In this document: in pieces, positions 1 through 7,922 of the stretch | How positions within the stretch are numbered: the stretch's first letter is position 1 | Layout of the letters: every line of letters starts with the position of its first letter | Source: Aureimonas sp. Leaf427 | GTDB taxonomy: Bacteria; Pseudomonadota; Alphaproteobacteria; Rhizobiales; Rhizobiaceae | Direction: 5' to 3' | Assembly (NCBI RefSeq): GCF_001425485.1 | Contig: NZ_LMQW01000052.1 | Span: forward strand, 104,224-168,223 | DNA: 64,000 bases | Position numbers and translations under genes: made by a program | Notes under the pieces: model-generated | Database searches by the model: none | Seen by the model: the letters and a program-made list of their open reading frames with translations, nothing else | Told to the model about the DNA's origin: nothing

Positions 1-202
1 TGCCGGCGATGGGATCGAACTGGGGAAAGAAGATCTGGTTGAAGATCAGCGCCGCCATCGTGTTGTAGAGCGTGAACTCGAACCATTCCAGCGCGGTGCC
101 GACCATGCTCGCGGCGGCGAGGCGCTTCGGCGACGGCCGTCGTCCGGCCTCGGCGGGCGGCGAGCCGGTCAGCGTGACGGTGCCTGCGTTCGTATCGGTC
201 AT
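1..202 (-). CDS. MHS-family MFS transporter, N-terminal part (cut by window edge)
   Basis: Only the first 67 codons lie in the window; the gene runs off the left edge. The peptide reads from a short polar N-terminus into AAASMVGTALEWFEFTLYN, the first transmembrane segment typical of the metabolite:H+ symporter branch of the major facilitator superfamily (shikimate, proline/betaine, citrate and dicarboxylate symporters). The ATG at 202 is the only good start before that segment. It would be an inner-membrane proton symporter for a small organic acid or zwitterion. It lies on the same strand as the LysR gene at 455-1375 with 252 bp between them, so it may be the uptake step for the catabolic operon starting at 1687. 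The substrate cannot be read from this fragment. Confidence 0.8.
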   Translation of the reverse strand, partial: MTDTNAGTVTLTGSPPAEAGRRPSPKRLAAASMVGTALEWFEFTLYNTMAALIFNQIFFPQFDPIAG

Positions 203-370
203 GGATGTCCTCCCCCTGACGGCCGTCGAAAGATCGGGTCCTTGCGGAAGGAAGCCCCATCCTGTTCGGCTTTTCGTGTTTCCGGAACACCGCGGCTCGT
301 TCCCGCCGCAGGCTGGGATGAGAGTGATGAGGGCCCGGAAGGGGATCAAGCGAGCCGGGACTTCTAACTG

Positions 371-387
371 ATATGCCGCTTGGTTAT
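371..387. promoter_or_regulatory. candidate LysR-type operator upstream of the MHS transporter
   Basis: The 17-mer ATATGCCGCTTGGTTAT has palindromic ends (ATA, 11 bases, TAT), similar to LysR-type recognition sites. Read on the minus strand it contains GGCATAAC, which also occurs at 1562-1569 upstream of the deacetylase gene. It lies between the LysR stop and the transporter start. The assignment rests only on pattern. Confidence 0.25.
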
Positions 388-454
388 GCCGCCTTGGGCG
401 GTGCCGGCGGCGGCGGCGTCGAAGGTCTGCCGCGCGAGCATCGCCGCGTCGCCG

Positions 455-1375
455 TCAGGTCGTGGCGCCCGGCCACCGGCCGGTCCGCACGAGGTCGAGC
501 ACCTGGAGGCGAAGCTCGCGCGTCACCGTGCGCGAGGCCAGCGAAAGCGGATGCTGCGTGGAGGTTCCCAGCATCATCGTGCGCGACACGTCCTCGCGCC
601 GGATCGGACGGGCCGTCAGCCGGCCGGCGGCGACGTCGCGCTCGACGGCCGGATACGGCAGGATCGTCATGCCCGCACCGGTCTCGACCAGCGCCTTGAT
701 CGTCAGGAGGGCGTCGATCTCCAGCCCGACCCTCAGCCGGACGTCGAGCGCCTCCGCGGCGTGCTCCAGAAGCACGCGCAGGCCATGCGACCGGCTGGGC
801 AGGATCAGGTCCAGCGGCGCGATCTCGGCGAGGCCGACCGGCCCGCTCCCCTCCGGCAGCCCGCCCTTGCCGATCAGATAGAGGCCCTCGACCAGCAGCT
901 CGTCGGAAGACAGCTGCCGGGTGCTGCCGAGCTTGTAGAACAGCGCGATGTCCAGCCGGCCGCTGAGCAGCCATTCGGTGACATGCCCGCTGAAGGCTTC
1001 GATCACCTTCAGCGCGATGCGGGGATGCTGGGCGCGCAGCCGCTGGACGAGCGGCGGGATCAGGAAATGCCCTTCGGTGGGCGGCACGCCGAGCACGACC
1101 TGTCCCTCCGCGACCCCGCGCAGATCGCCGATCTCGCTCTCGATCCTCTGGAGGCCCGACAGGACCCCCGGCGCATGCGTCATCAGGAGGCGGCCGGCCT
1201 CCGTCAGGTCCATGCCGCGCCCCGTCCGGTAGAAGAGGGCGATGGCGAGGCTCTCCTCGAGAAGGCGGATCTGGCGGCTGATCGCCGGCTGGGTCACGCC
1301 GAGGATGGCGGCCGCGCGCGAGACGCTGCCGGCCTCGGCCAGCGTCACGAAGTAACGCAGTTGGCGAAGTTCCAT
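455..1375 (-). CDS. LysR-family transcriptional regulator, probably of the 1687-8719 operon
   Basis: This is a 306-residue LysR regulator. The start is placed at the ATG giving MELRQLRYFVTLAEAGSVSR, the usual LysR N-terminus; the 119 upstream in-frame residues are Arg/Gly/Pro-rich and look non-coding. Residues 1-60 form the winged helix-turn-helix (SRAAAILGVTQPAISRQIRLLE), followed by a linker helix and a periplasmic-binding-protein-like effector domain from about residue 90. The gene is divergent from the seven-gene catabolic operon across 311 bp, the classical LysR arrangement. The Pseudomonas itaconate-degradation cluster also carries a LysR gene. The effector is therefore probably an acid or CoA ester of that pathway. 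Confidence 0.9.
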   Translation of the reverse strand: MELRQLRYFVTLAEAGSVSRAAAILGVTQPAISRQIRLLEESLAIALFYRTGRGMDLTEAGRLLMTHAPGVLSGLQRIESEIGDLRGVAEGQVVLGVPPTEGHFLIPPLVQRLRAQHPRIALKVIEAFSGHVTEWLLSGRLDIALFYKLGSTRQLSSDELLVEGLYLIGKGGLPEGSGPVGLAEIAPLDLILPSRSHGLRVLLEHAAEALDVRLRVGLEIDALLTIKALVETGAGMTILPYPAVERDVAAGRLTARPIRREDVSRTMMLGTSTQHPLSLASRTVTRELRLQVLDLVRTGRWPGATT

Positions 1376-1686
1376 GTCTGCGCGCCCCCTCCGTCCGACG
1401 CCGCCCCGGCTGCGGCCGCCGGACGAGACGCGGCGCGCGGGCGGGTCGAAGACCGATGCGATCTGACCGGATCGCGCGTCCCCGATCAATAGGCCCCCAA
1501 CGAATCGATCCGTCCGCGGCGGGGAGGCCGGCGGCCCGTCGCGCCGACCGGCGTCCCCGCCGGCATAACTGGTTGAACCGGAGCGGTTCTGGTCAGGCCT
1601 TGCCGCCCCGCCGCATAAGACCGGGGCGAGCCCGGCGGCCGGCCGGGCCGCGCGCCATCCACGATCTCTGCGCCAGGGAAGACCGC
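1376..1686. promoter_or_regulatory. divergent control region between LysR gene and catabolic operon
   Basis: This 311-bp stretch separates the LysR start from the deacetylase start and holds no convincing gene. GGCATAAC at 1562-1569, followed by TGGTTGAACC, shares its first eight bases with the candidate site at 371-387 read on the other strand. An AGGGAAG ribosome-binding sequence lies just ahead of the ATG at 1687. No -35/-10 pair stands out. Confidence 0.35.
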
Positions 1687-2592
1687 ATGCAGCTTTCGTC
1701 CGAACTCTCCAAAACCTCCGCCGCCCATCCACGGATCGCGTTTTCGTGGGCAGGCCAGAGCCGTCCCTCGTCGATCCCGAACGACCGGCGGATCATCGTC
1801 CACTTCGTCCTGAACGTCGAAAGCTGGCCTTTCGACCGGCCGATGCCGCGCGAGCTGCTGACGGCGCCGCACGGCACGCGGCACCTGCCGGACGTTCCCA
1901 ATTTCTGCTGGGCCGAGTACGGCCTGCGGGTCGGCCTGCCGCGCATCCTGCGCCTGTTCCGGGAGCGGGGGATCACCGCTTCGGTCAGCCTGAACGCCGG
2001 CGTCGTCGACGCCTATCCGGCCTGTTTCGAGGCGATCCTGGAAACGGGGTGGGAGCTGATCGGACACGGCATCGACCAGGTCTCGATGCAGTCCGCCCCC
2101 GACGAGCGGGCGATCGTCGAACAGTCGATCTCCCGCCTGGAGGAAGCCAGCGGCCGCAAGGTGCGCGGGTGGCTCAGCCCCGGTCTCAGGGAAAGCTACG
2201 AGACGCCCGACATCCTCGCCGATCGGGGCATCGACTATGTCTGCGACTGGGGGCTGGACGATCGTCCCAGCTGGATGTCCACGTCCGGCCGCCCGCTGAT
2301 CGCGATGCCCTATTCGCTCGAGCTGAACGACAGCGTGGTCTACGCGGTCGAGAAACACCGGTCCGACGAGCTGTTCTCGCGCCTGGTCTCGACCCTCGAC
2401 TGTCTCGGCGCGGAGGTCGGCACCTTCGGCCCGCGCGTCCTCGGCATCGGCCTCCATCCGCATCTGATGGGGGTGCCGCATCGCTTCGTCTTCCTGCAGC
2501 GCATGCTCGACCGTCTGACGGCCCACAAGGACGTCGATATCCTGTCGGGTTCGCAGATCGCGGACTGGTTCGCCGAAAGCCAACCCGCATGA
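1687..2592 (+). CDS. polysaccharide-deacetylase-family hydrolase, PuuE/cyclic-imidase-like
   Basis: This 301-residue protein has a NodB/PuuE-type deacetylase fold. The start is the ATG preceded by AGGGAAG; the longer frame upstream is low-complexity. Visible family marks are N-A-G-V at the end of a beta strand, GWELIGHGID (metal-site His), GWLSPG, and IGLHPHLMGVPHR near the C-terminus, which matches PuuE allantoinases more than chitin-oligosaccharide deacetylases. Members of this branch hydrolyse cyclic ureides, and I recall imidases being placed here too. No signal peptide is present, so it is cytoplasmic and unlikely to act on polysaccharide. It overlaps the next gene by ATGA. I infer ring opening of a cyclic imide or ureide to a half-amide for the downstream amidase. 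Confidence 0.75.
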   Translation: MQLSSELSKTSAAHPRIAFSWAGQSRPSSIPNDRRIIVHFVLNVESWPFDRPMPRELLTAPHGTRHLPDVPNFCWAEYGLRVGLPRILRLFRERGITASVSLNAGVVDAYPACFEAILETGWELIGHGIDQVSMQSAPDERAIVEQSISRLEEASGRKVRGWLSPGLRESYETPDILADRGIDYVCDWGLDDRPSWMSTSGRPLIAMPYSLELNDSVVYAVEKHRSDELFSRLVSTLDCLGAEVGTFGPRVLGIGLHPHLMGVPHRFVFLQRMLDRLTAHKDVDILSGSQIADWFAESQPA

Positions 2593-3284
2593 ACGCGCGC
2601 CACCCTGCGATCCTCGACGCCTTCGCGGAGCGTTTCGCCGCCGCCCACACGGCCCTCGTGATCATCGACATGCAGAACGACTTCTGCGTCGACGGCTATG
2701 CGGCCAGCGCCGCCGGGCGCCCCCTCGCCGCCGCGCAAGGCATCATACCCTCGATCGCCCGCCTCCTCGCCGCGGCCCGCGAGGCGGGCGTCCTCGTCTG
2801 CCATGTCGGCTTCTGGACGCTGCCGGATCACGGCAGCGATTCCGGCCCCTGGCTCGCGCAGCGCCGGCGCTCGACCTACGCCTCCGACAGGATCGCCATC
2901 GCGGACACGCACGGCGCCGCCTTCGTCGACGCTCTGGCGCCTCTCGGCGGCGAGCTCCAGATCCGCAAGCACCGATACAGCGCCTTCAAGGGCACCGATC
3001 TCGACATGCTGCTGCGCGCGCAAGGCATCCGCAGCGTCGTGACCACCGGCGTCTCGACGAATGTCTGCGTGGAAAGCACGCTCCGCGAGGCTTTCGAGCT
3101 CGGCTACTACCTCTGTGTTCCGCGCGACGGCTGCGCCTCCTGGGACGCAAGCCTGCATGCGGCGACCCTGCGCAATGTCGAGGCGCGGTTCGGAATCGTC
3201 GGCGACGTCGATGGCCTCACCGAGGTCTGGAGGTCTCCGGCCTCGGCCCCCTCACCCCTTTCCCGAAAGGATGCAGCCCGATGA
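2589..3284 (+). CDS. isochorismatase-family amidohydrolase (RutB/maleamate-amidase-like)
   Basis: This is a 231-residue isochorismatase-fold cysteine hydrolase. The Asp-Lys-Cys triad of amidase-type members is present: D27 in VIIDMQND, K127 in RKHRYSAF and C160 in GVSTNVCVES. A nucleophilic cysteine points to amide or carbamate hydrolysis (RutB, nicotinamidase, maleamate amidase, N-carbamoylsarcosine amidase) rather than isochorismate cleavage. It starts on the ATGA shared with the deacetylase stop and ends on an ATGA shared with the MmgE/PrpD gene, so it is translationally coupled on both sides. The likely role is converting a half-amide to a dicarboxylate plus ammonia. The substrate is inferred from context. 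Confidence 0.85.
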   Translation: MNARHPAILDAFAERFAAAHTALVIIDMQNDFCVDGYAASAAGRPLAAAQGIIPSIARLLAAAREAGVLVCHVGFWTLPDHGSDSGPWLAQRRRSTYASDRIAIADTHGAAFVDALAPLGGELQIRKHRYSAFKGTDLDMLLRAQGIRSVVTTGVSTNVCVESTLREAFELGYYLCVPRDGCASWDASLHAATLRNVEARFGIVGDVDGLTEVWRSPASAPSPLSRKDAAR

Positions 3285-4675
3285 CGACGTCGCTGACCGA
3301 GGACGCGGCGCGCTTCGCCGCCGGCCTCTCCTTCTCGGACATCCCCCCGGACGTCGTGCGCATCGCGCGGCGCTGCATCGTCGACGGTCTCGGCGTGATG
3401 CTGGCGGGAAGCCGCCACGAGACCCTCGTCGTGGCCGAGCGCTATCTCGGCAGGGTCGGCGGCCACGGGGTCTCGCGCGTCGTCGGGCACCCCGCGCTCA
3501 ATCTGTCCGCGCCGCAGGCCGCGTTCTGGAACGGGCTGTCCGGCCACGTCATGGACTGGGACGACACGCAGCTGGCGGAGGGGCCGGGCCGCCCCTACGG
3601 CCTGCTCACCCATCCGACCATTCCCCCCCTGTCGGCGGTCCTGGCCGTTTCCGAATCGCTCGGGGGCGTCGGCGGCGAGGCTCTGCTGACCGCGTTCGTC
3701 TGCGGCGTCGAGGTCGAGTGCAAGATCGCCGAGGCGATCAATCCCGACCACTACAATCTCGGCTTCCACACCAGCGGCACGATCGGCACGTTCGGAGCCG
3801 CGGTCGCGGCGGCCAAGCTTCTCGGTCTCGATCTGGCCGGAATCCGGGCGACGATCGGCGGCGCGGCCTCCATGGCCGCCGGCATCCGCGCGAATTTCGG
3901 CACGATGGGCAAGCCCCTGCATGTCGGCCGCTCCTCCGAGAACGGCGTGACCGCCGCGATGCTGGTGAAGGAGGGTTTCACCTTCGACGACGACGCGCTG
4001 GACGGCCGGTGGGGCTATCTGGCGGTCGCCGGCCGCGGCGGCGAACCCGGCCTCGTCCTCGGGCGGTTCGGACGGCCCTTCGCCCTCGTCTCGCCCGGCA
4101 TCAGCGTCAAGCCCTACCCGTGCGGGGTGCTGACGCATCCCTCGATGGATCTGATGAAGGCCGTGATGCAGGACGAGGCGCTCGCGCCCGCGGATATCGA
4201 GAGCGTGACGCTCCACGCGGCCAACAACATCCTCCACCCGATCCGCTACCGGATCGCGACGACCGAACTGCAGGGCAAGTTCTGCATGGCCTTCCTTCTG
4301 TCGGCGATGATCCTGCGCGGGCGCGCCGGCAAGGAGGAGTTCACCGACGCCTTCGTGCGCTCGCCCGAGGTCCAGGCGATGCAGGCGCGCGTTCACACGC
4401 AATACGATCCCGCGATCGACGCGATGGGACAGGATCGCATCCTGTCGCGGATCGAGGTGTCGACCACGGACGGACGGCGCCTCTCGCGCATGTCGGATCA
4501 CCGCTATCGCGGCGGCCCGGATCATCCGCTCTCCGACGCCGAACTCGAGGAGAAGTTCCTCGACGGCGCTCGCGGCGTGCTGCCTCCGGCAAGATCTCGC
4601 GAGTTGCTCGACGCCGTCTGGCGGGTCGAGACGCTGCGGACCAGCCGGACGCTTCTCGACCTCGCCGCGGCCTGA
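3281..4675 (+). CDS. MmgE/PrpD-family protein (dehydratase, isomerase or decarboxylase)
   Basis: This 464-residue protein belongs to the MmgE/PrpD superfamily, which includes 2-methylcitrate dehydratase, cis-aconitate decarboxylase and iminodisuccinate epimerase. Family marks are the HVMDWDDTQ segment near residue 90, the LTHPTIPPLSAVLA motif, GFHTSGTIGTFGAAVAAAKLLG, and KPYPCGVLTHPSMD. The ATG overlaps the upstream stop by four bases. No citrate-synthase or methylisocitrate-lyase gene is nearby, so a propionate methylcitrate role is unlikely. A PrpD-family gene also sits in the Pseudomonas itaconate-degradation cluster with CoA-transferase, hydratase and lyase genes. It may interconvert or hydrate C5 unsaturated dicarboxylates. 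About 105 bp separate it from the next gene. Confidence 0.85.
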   Translation: MTTSLTEDAARFAAGLSFSDIPPDVVRIARRCIVDGLGVMLAGSRHETLVVAERYLGRVGGHGVSRVVGHPALNLSAPQAAFWNGLSGHVMDWDDTQLAEGPGRPYGLLTHPTIPPLSAVLAVSESLGGVGGEALLTAFVCGVEVECKIAEAINPDHYNLGFHTSGTIGTFGAAVAAAKLLGLDLAGIRATIGGAASMAAGIRANFGTMGKPLHVGRSSENGVTAAMLVKEGFTFDDDALDGRWGYLAVAGRGGEPGLVLGRFGRPFALVSPGISVKPYPCGVLTHPSMDLMKAVMQDEALAPADIESVTLHAANNILHPIRYRIATTELQGKFCMAFLLSAMILRGRAGKEEFTDAFVRSPEVQAMQARVHTQYDPAIDAMGQDRILSRIEVSTTDGRRLSRMSDHRYRGGPDHPLSDAELEEKFLDGARGVLPPARSRELLDAVWRVETLRTSRTLLDLAAA

Positions 4676-4780
4676 GGTCGGGCGGACCGCCGGCCACCTC
4701 GGGCCGCGAAAAGTTCGCGCCCCGCGCGAGGCGGGCACTACCTTTCGATCCGACATCCATTCCAGCGTGGGGACAACACG

Positions 4781-5944
4781 ATGCAAACGGTCGCCGGCGA
4801 GGGCTTCGACGAGATACGCGACGCGATCCGCGGTCTCTGCGCCCAGTTTCCCGCCGAGTATCATCGCAGGATCGACGAGGCGCGCGGCTATCCCGAAGCC
4901 TTCGTCGACGCCTTGACCAAGGCGGGCTGGATGGCCGCGCTGATCCCGGAGGACTATGGCGGCTCGGGCCTCGGCCTGACGGAAGCCTCCGTGATCATGG
5001 AGGAGATCAACCGGGCGGGCGGCAATTCCGGCGCCTGCCACGGCCAGATGTACAACATGAACACGCTCGTCCGGCACGGCTCGGAGGAGCAGCGCCGGAC
5101 CTATCTGCCACGGATCGCCAGCGGCGAGCTGCGCCTGCAGTCGATGGGCGTGACGGAGCCGACGACTGGGACCGACACGACCCGGATCAAGACGACCGCC
5201 GTGCGGAAGGGCGACCGCTACGTCGTCAACGGCCAGAAGGTCTGGATCAGCCGGATCCAGCATTCCGACCTGATGATCCTCCTGGCGCGGACCACGCCTC
5301 TCGACCAGGTGCGGAAGAAGTCGGACGGCCTGTCGCTCTTCATCGTCGATCTCAGGGAGGCGCAGACCGCGGGCATGACCGTCCGGCCGATCCTCAACAT
5401 GGTCAATCACGAGACCAACGAGCTGTTCTTCGACAATCTGGAAATCCCGGCGGAGAACCTGATCGGCGAGGAGGGCCAGGGCTTCCGCTACATCCTCACC
5501 GGCCTCAATGCCGAACGCACGCTGATCGCGGCGGAGTGCATCGGCGACGGCTACTGGTTCATCGACAAGGTCAGCGCCTACACCAAGGAGCGCGTCGTCT
5601 TCGGGCGGCCGATCGCCCAGAACCAGGGCGTGCAGTTCCCGATCGCCGAAAGCTTCATCGAGGTCGAGGCGGCCAATCTGATGCGGTTCGAGGCCTGCCG
5701 GCGCTACGATGCGCACAAGCCCTGCGGAACCGAGGCCAACATGGCCAAGTACCTCGCCGCCAAGGCCTCCTGGGAGGCGGCCAATGCCTGCATCCAGTTC
5801 CATGGCGGCTTCGGCTTCGCCTGCGAATACGATGTCGAGCGCAAGTTCCGCGAGACGCGGCTCTATCAGGTCGCGCCGATCTCGACCAACCTGATCCTCT
5901 CCTATGTCGCCGAGCACGTGCTCGACCTGCCGAGGTCGTTCTGA
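4781..5944 (+). CDS. acyl-CoA dehydrogenase
   Basis: This is a 387-residue FAD-dependent acyl-CoA dehydrogenase of normal length. The alpha-helical N-terminal domain is followed by the FAD/substrate loop SMGVTEPTTGTDTT, the middle beta-domain (VVNGQKVWISRIQHSD), and a C-terminal domain with GEEGQGFRYILTGLNAER and QFHGGFGF. It would introduce an alpha-beta double bond into an acyl-CoA and pass electrons to ETF. In this operon a reasonable substrate is a branched dicarboxylyl-CoA, for example methylsuccinyl-CoA to mesaconyl-CoA. The Pseudomonas itaconate cluster also contains one. Its stop overlaps the next start (TGATG). Confidence 0.9.
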   Translation: MQTVAGEGFDEIRDAIRGLCAQFPAEYHRRIDEARGYPEAFVDALTKAGWMAALIPEDYGGSGLGLTEASVIMEEINRAGGNSGACHGQMYNMNTLVRHGSEEQRRTYLPRIASGELRLQSMGVTEPTTGTDTTRIKTTAVRKGDRYVVNGQKVWISRIQHSDLMILLARTTPLDQVRKKSDGLSLFIVDLREAQTAGMTVRPILNMVNHETNELFFDNLEIPAENLIGEEGQGFRYILTGLNAERTLIAAECIGDGYWFIDKVSAYTKERVVFGRPIAQNQGVQFPIAESFIEVEAANLMRFEACRRYDAHKPCGTEANMAKYLAAKASWEAANACIQFHGGFGFACEYDVERKFRETRLYQVAPISTNLILSYVAEHVLDLPRSF

Positions 5945-7077
5945 TGGCGAGCGCGGGCAGGCCCCTGGAGGGGCTCCTGGTCGTTGCGATCGAGCAGGCG
6001 GTCGCCGCGCCGTTCTGCACGTCGCGCCTCGCCGATGCCGGGGCGCGGGTGGTCAAGATCGAACGGCCCGAAGGCGATTTCGCCAGGGGCTACGACGACG
6101 TGGCCAAGGGTCAGTCGAGCTATTTCGTCTGGCTGAACCGCGGCAAGGAATCGCTCGTGCTCGATCTCGCCTCGGCCGAAGGCAAGACGGCCCTGCAGGG
6201 CCTGCTCGAAACGGCGGACGTGCTCGTCCAGAACCTGAAGCCCGGCGCGCTCGGCCGTCTCGGCTTTGCGCCCGAGACCCTGCGCCGGCGCCACCCGCGC
6301 CTCGTCTCCTGCTCGATCTCGGGCTATGGCGAGACCGGACCGCTGGCGGAGCGCAAGGCCTACGATCTCCTGATCCAGGCGGAATCCGGCCTGTCCTCGA
6401 TCACCGGCGGCCCCGACGCGCCGGCCCGCGTCGGCATCTCGATCGTCGACATCGCCACCGGCGCCACCGCCCATGCCGCCATTCTGGAAGCGCTGATCGC
6501 GCGCGGCGTCACCGGCGACGGCGCCGACATCCGCGTCTCGATGTTCGACGTCATGGCCGACTGGCTGACCGTGCCCCTACTCCACCAGGCGGGCGGCAAG
6601 CCCCCCCGGCGGATCGGCCTCGCCCATCCCTCGATCGCCCCCTACGGCGTCTTCACGGCGCGGGACGGTGGGGAAATCCTGATCTCGATCCAGAGCGACC
6701 GGGAATGGGCGGCGTTCTGCGCCGAGTTCCTGAAGGCGCCCGAGCTGGCGAGCGACGAGCGCTTCGCGCGGAACGTCGCGCGCGTGCGCAACCGCGCGCT
6801 GACCGACGAAAGGGTCGCGGAGGCGTTCGCCGGCTACGACGCGGCGGAGGCCCGGGCGGCGCTGCTGCGCGCCGATACCGCCTTCGCCTCGGTGAACGAC
6901 ATGGCGGCTCTCGCCGCGCATCCGCATCTGCGACGCATCACGGTGGAGACCTCAGCCGGCCCCCTCTCCCTGCCCGCGCCCGCGCCGATCCTCGTCGGAG
7001 TCGAGCGCGCCTACGGCGCCGTGCCGGCGATCGGCGAACATGCGGCACTGGACGAACGGGAAAGGCGCGCATCGTGA
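5944..7077 (+). CDS. CaiB/BaiF family III CoA-transferase (itaconate/mesaconate type)
   Basis: This 377-residue family III CoA-transferase carries the catalytic aspartate at D169 in the motif ISIVDIATG, where these enzymes form the aspartyl-CoA anhydride. The N-terminal Rossmann-like part (LADAGARVVKIERPEGDFARGYD) and the LNRGKESLVLDL segment are typical. Members include itaconate CoA-transferase, mesaconyl-CoA C1-C4 transferase and succinyl-CoA:citramalate transferase. Placed before a MaoC-like hydratase and a CitE-type lyase, it most likely activates a C5 dicarboxylate with CoA. Its ATG overlaps the dehydrogenase stop by one base and its own TGA overlaps the next gene's GTG. Confidence 0.88.
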   Translation: MASAGRPLEGLLVVAIEQAVAAPFCTSRLADAGARVVKIERPEGDFARGYDDVAKGQSSYFVWLNRGKESLVLDLASAEGKTALQGLLETADVLVQNLKPGALGRLGFAPETLRRRHPRLVSCSISGYGETGPLAERKAYDLLIQAESGLSSITGGPDAPARVGISIVDIATGATAHAAILEALIARGVTGDGADIRVSMFDVMADWLTVPLLHQAGGKPPRRIGLAHPSIAPYGVFTARDGGEILISIQSDREWAAFCAEFLKAPELASDERFARNVARVRNRALTDERVAEAFAGYDAAEARAALLRADTAFASVNDMAALAAHPHLRRITVETSAGPLSLPAPAPILVGVERAYGAVPAIGEHAALDERERRAS

Positions 7078-7922
7078 GCGAGGGGATCGACATCGACCGT
7101 CTCGGCGCCTGGATCGGCCGCGAGGAGGTCGCGACCGAGACCGTCGGCGCCGATCTGGCGCGCAAGTACCATGCGACCTTCGACGCTCCGGGCGAGCCGC
7201 CCGGCCCCGGCGAGGTCGTGCCGCGGATGATCCATTTCTGCCTGGCGCAGCCCGCCGCTCCGACGGGCGGGCTCGGTCCCGACGGCCATCCGGCGCGGGG
7301 CGGCTTCCTACCGCCGGTGCCGCTGCCGCGGCGCATGTGGGCGGGCGGCGACGTCCTCTTCCACGGCGACCTGCGCGTCGGCGACGCGGCGACGCGGACC
7401 TCCCGCATCGAGGCCGTCGTTCTCAAGGAGGGGCGCAGCGGCCCTCTCTGCTTCGTCACGGTCGGCCACCGCATCGCGGTCGACGGCGCGCTCGTGGTCG
7501 AGGAGCGGCAGGACATCGTCTATCGCGGGCCGGAGGCGCCCGGCGGATCGCCGGAGGCGGCGCCGCCGGCCGAGGAGGGTGTCCATCGGCGCCCGATGAC
7601 GGCCGGGCCGCCGCTCCTGTTCCGCTACTCCGCCCTCACCTTCAACGGCCACCGCATCCATTACGACAGGCCCTATGCCCGCGAGGTCGAGGCCTATCCG
7701 GGTCTGGTCGTCCACGGCCCCCTGCAGGCGGCGCTGCTCTATCGTTACGCCGGCGAGTTGCGCGGCACTCCGCCGAAGCGCTTCGCCTTTCGCGGCCTCT
7801 CGCCCCTCTTCGACACCGACACCTTCGCGCTGCATGCGAGCGAGGAAGGCGAGGCGCTGAGGCTCTGGACCGCCAGACGGGCCGGCCCCGTCTGCATGAG
7901 CGCCGGAGCGCATTGGGCATGA
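7074..7922 (+). CDS. mesaconyl-C4-CoA / itaconyl-CoA hydratase-like protein (MaoC type)
   Basis: This 282-residue protein has the double-hotdog layout of mesaconyl-C4-CoA hydratase and itaconyl-CoA hydratase. The N-terminal half resembles FAS1 dehydratase regions (PPVPLPRRMWAGGDVLFHGDLRVGD). The C-terminal half carries the catalytic hydratase segment FRYSALTFNGHRIHYD, with Asp/His near residue 200, and LVVHGPLQAALL. The GTG at 7074 overlaps the preceding TGA and is chosen because it is the coupled start with the family-typical N-terminus. The expected reaction is hydration of a C5 unsaturated dicarboxylyl-CoA to citramalyl-CoA. Its stop overlaps the lyase ATG. Confidence 0.85.
   Translation: MSEGIDIDRLGAWIGREEVATETVGADLARKYHATFDAPGEPPGPGEVVPRMIHFCLAQPAAPTGGLGPDGHPARGGFLPPVPLPRRMWAGGDVLFHGDLRVGDAATRTSRIEAVVLKEGRSGPLCFVTVGHRIAVDGALVVEERQDIVYRGPEAPGGSPEAAPPAEEGVHRRPMTAGPPLLFRYSALTFNGHRIHYDRPYAREVEAYPGLVVHGPLQAALLYRYAGELRGTPPKRFAFRGLSPLFDTDTFALHASEEGEALRLWTARRAGPVCMSAGAHWA

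Noticed and set aside
3281-4675. Methylcitrate-cycle dehydratase for propionate use
   Set aside because: No PrpB or PrpC partner is nearby and the operon content fits C5 dicarboxylate catabolism better.
3107-5917. A 936-codon open frame on the minus strand opposite the dehydrogenase operon
   Set aside because: It is a mirror of the high-GC coding strand; its peptide is Asp/Arg/Gly/Leu-rich without any domain, and the plus strand holds clear genes.
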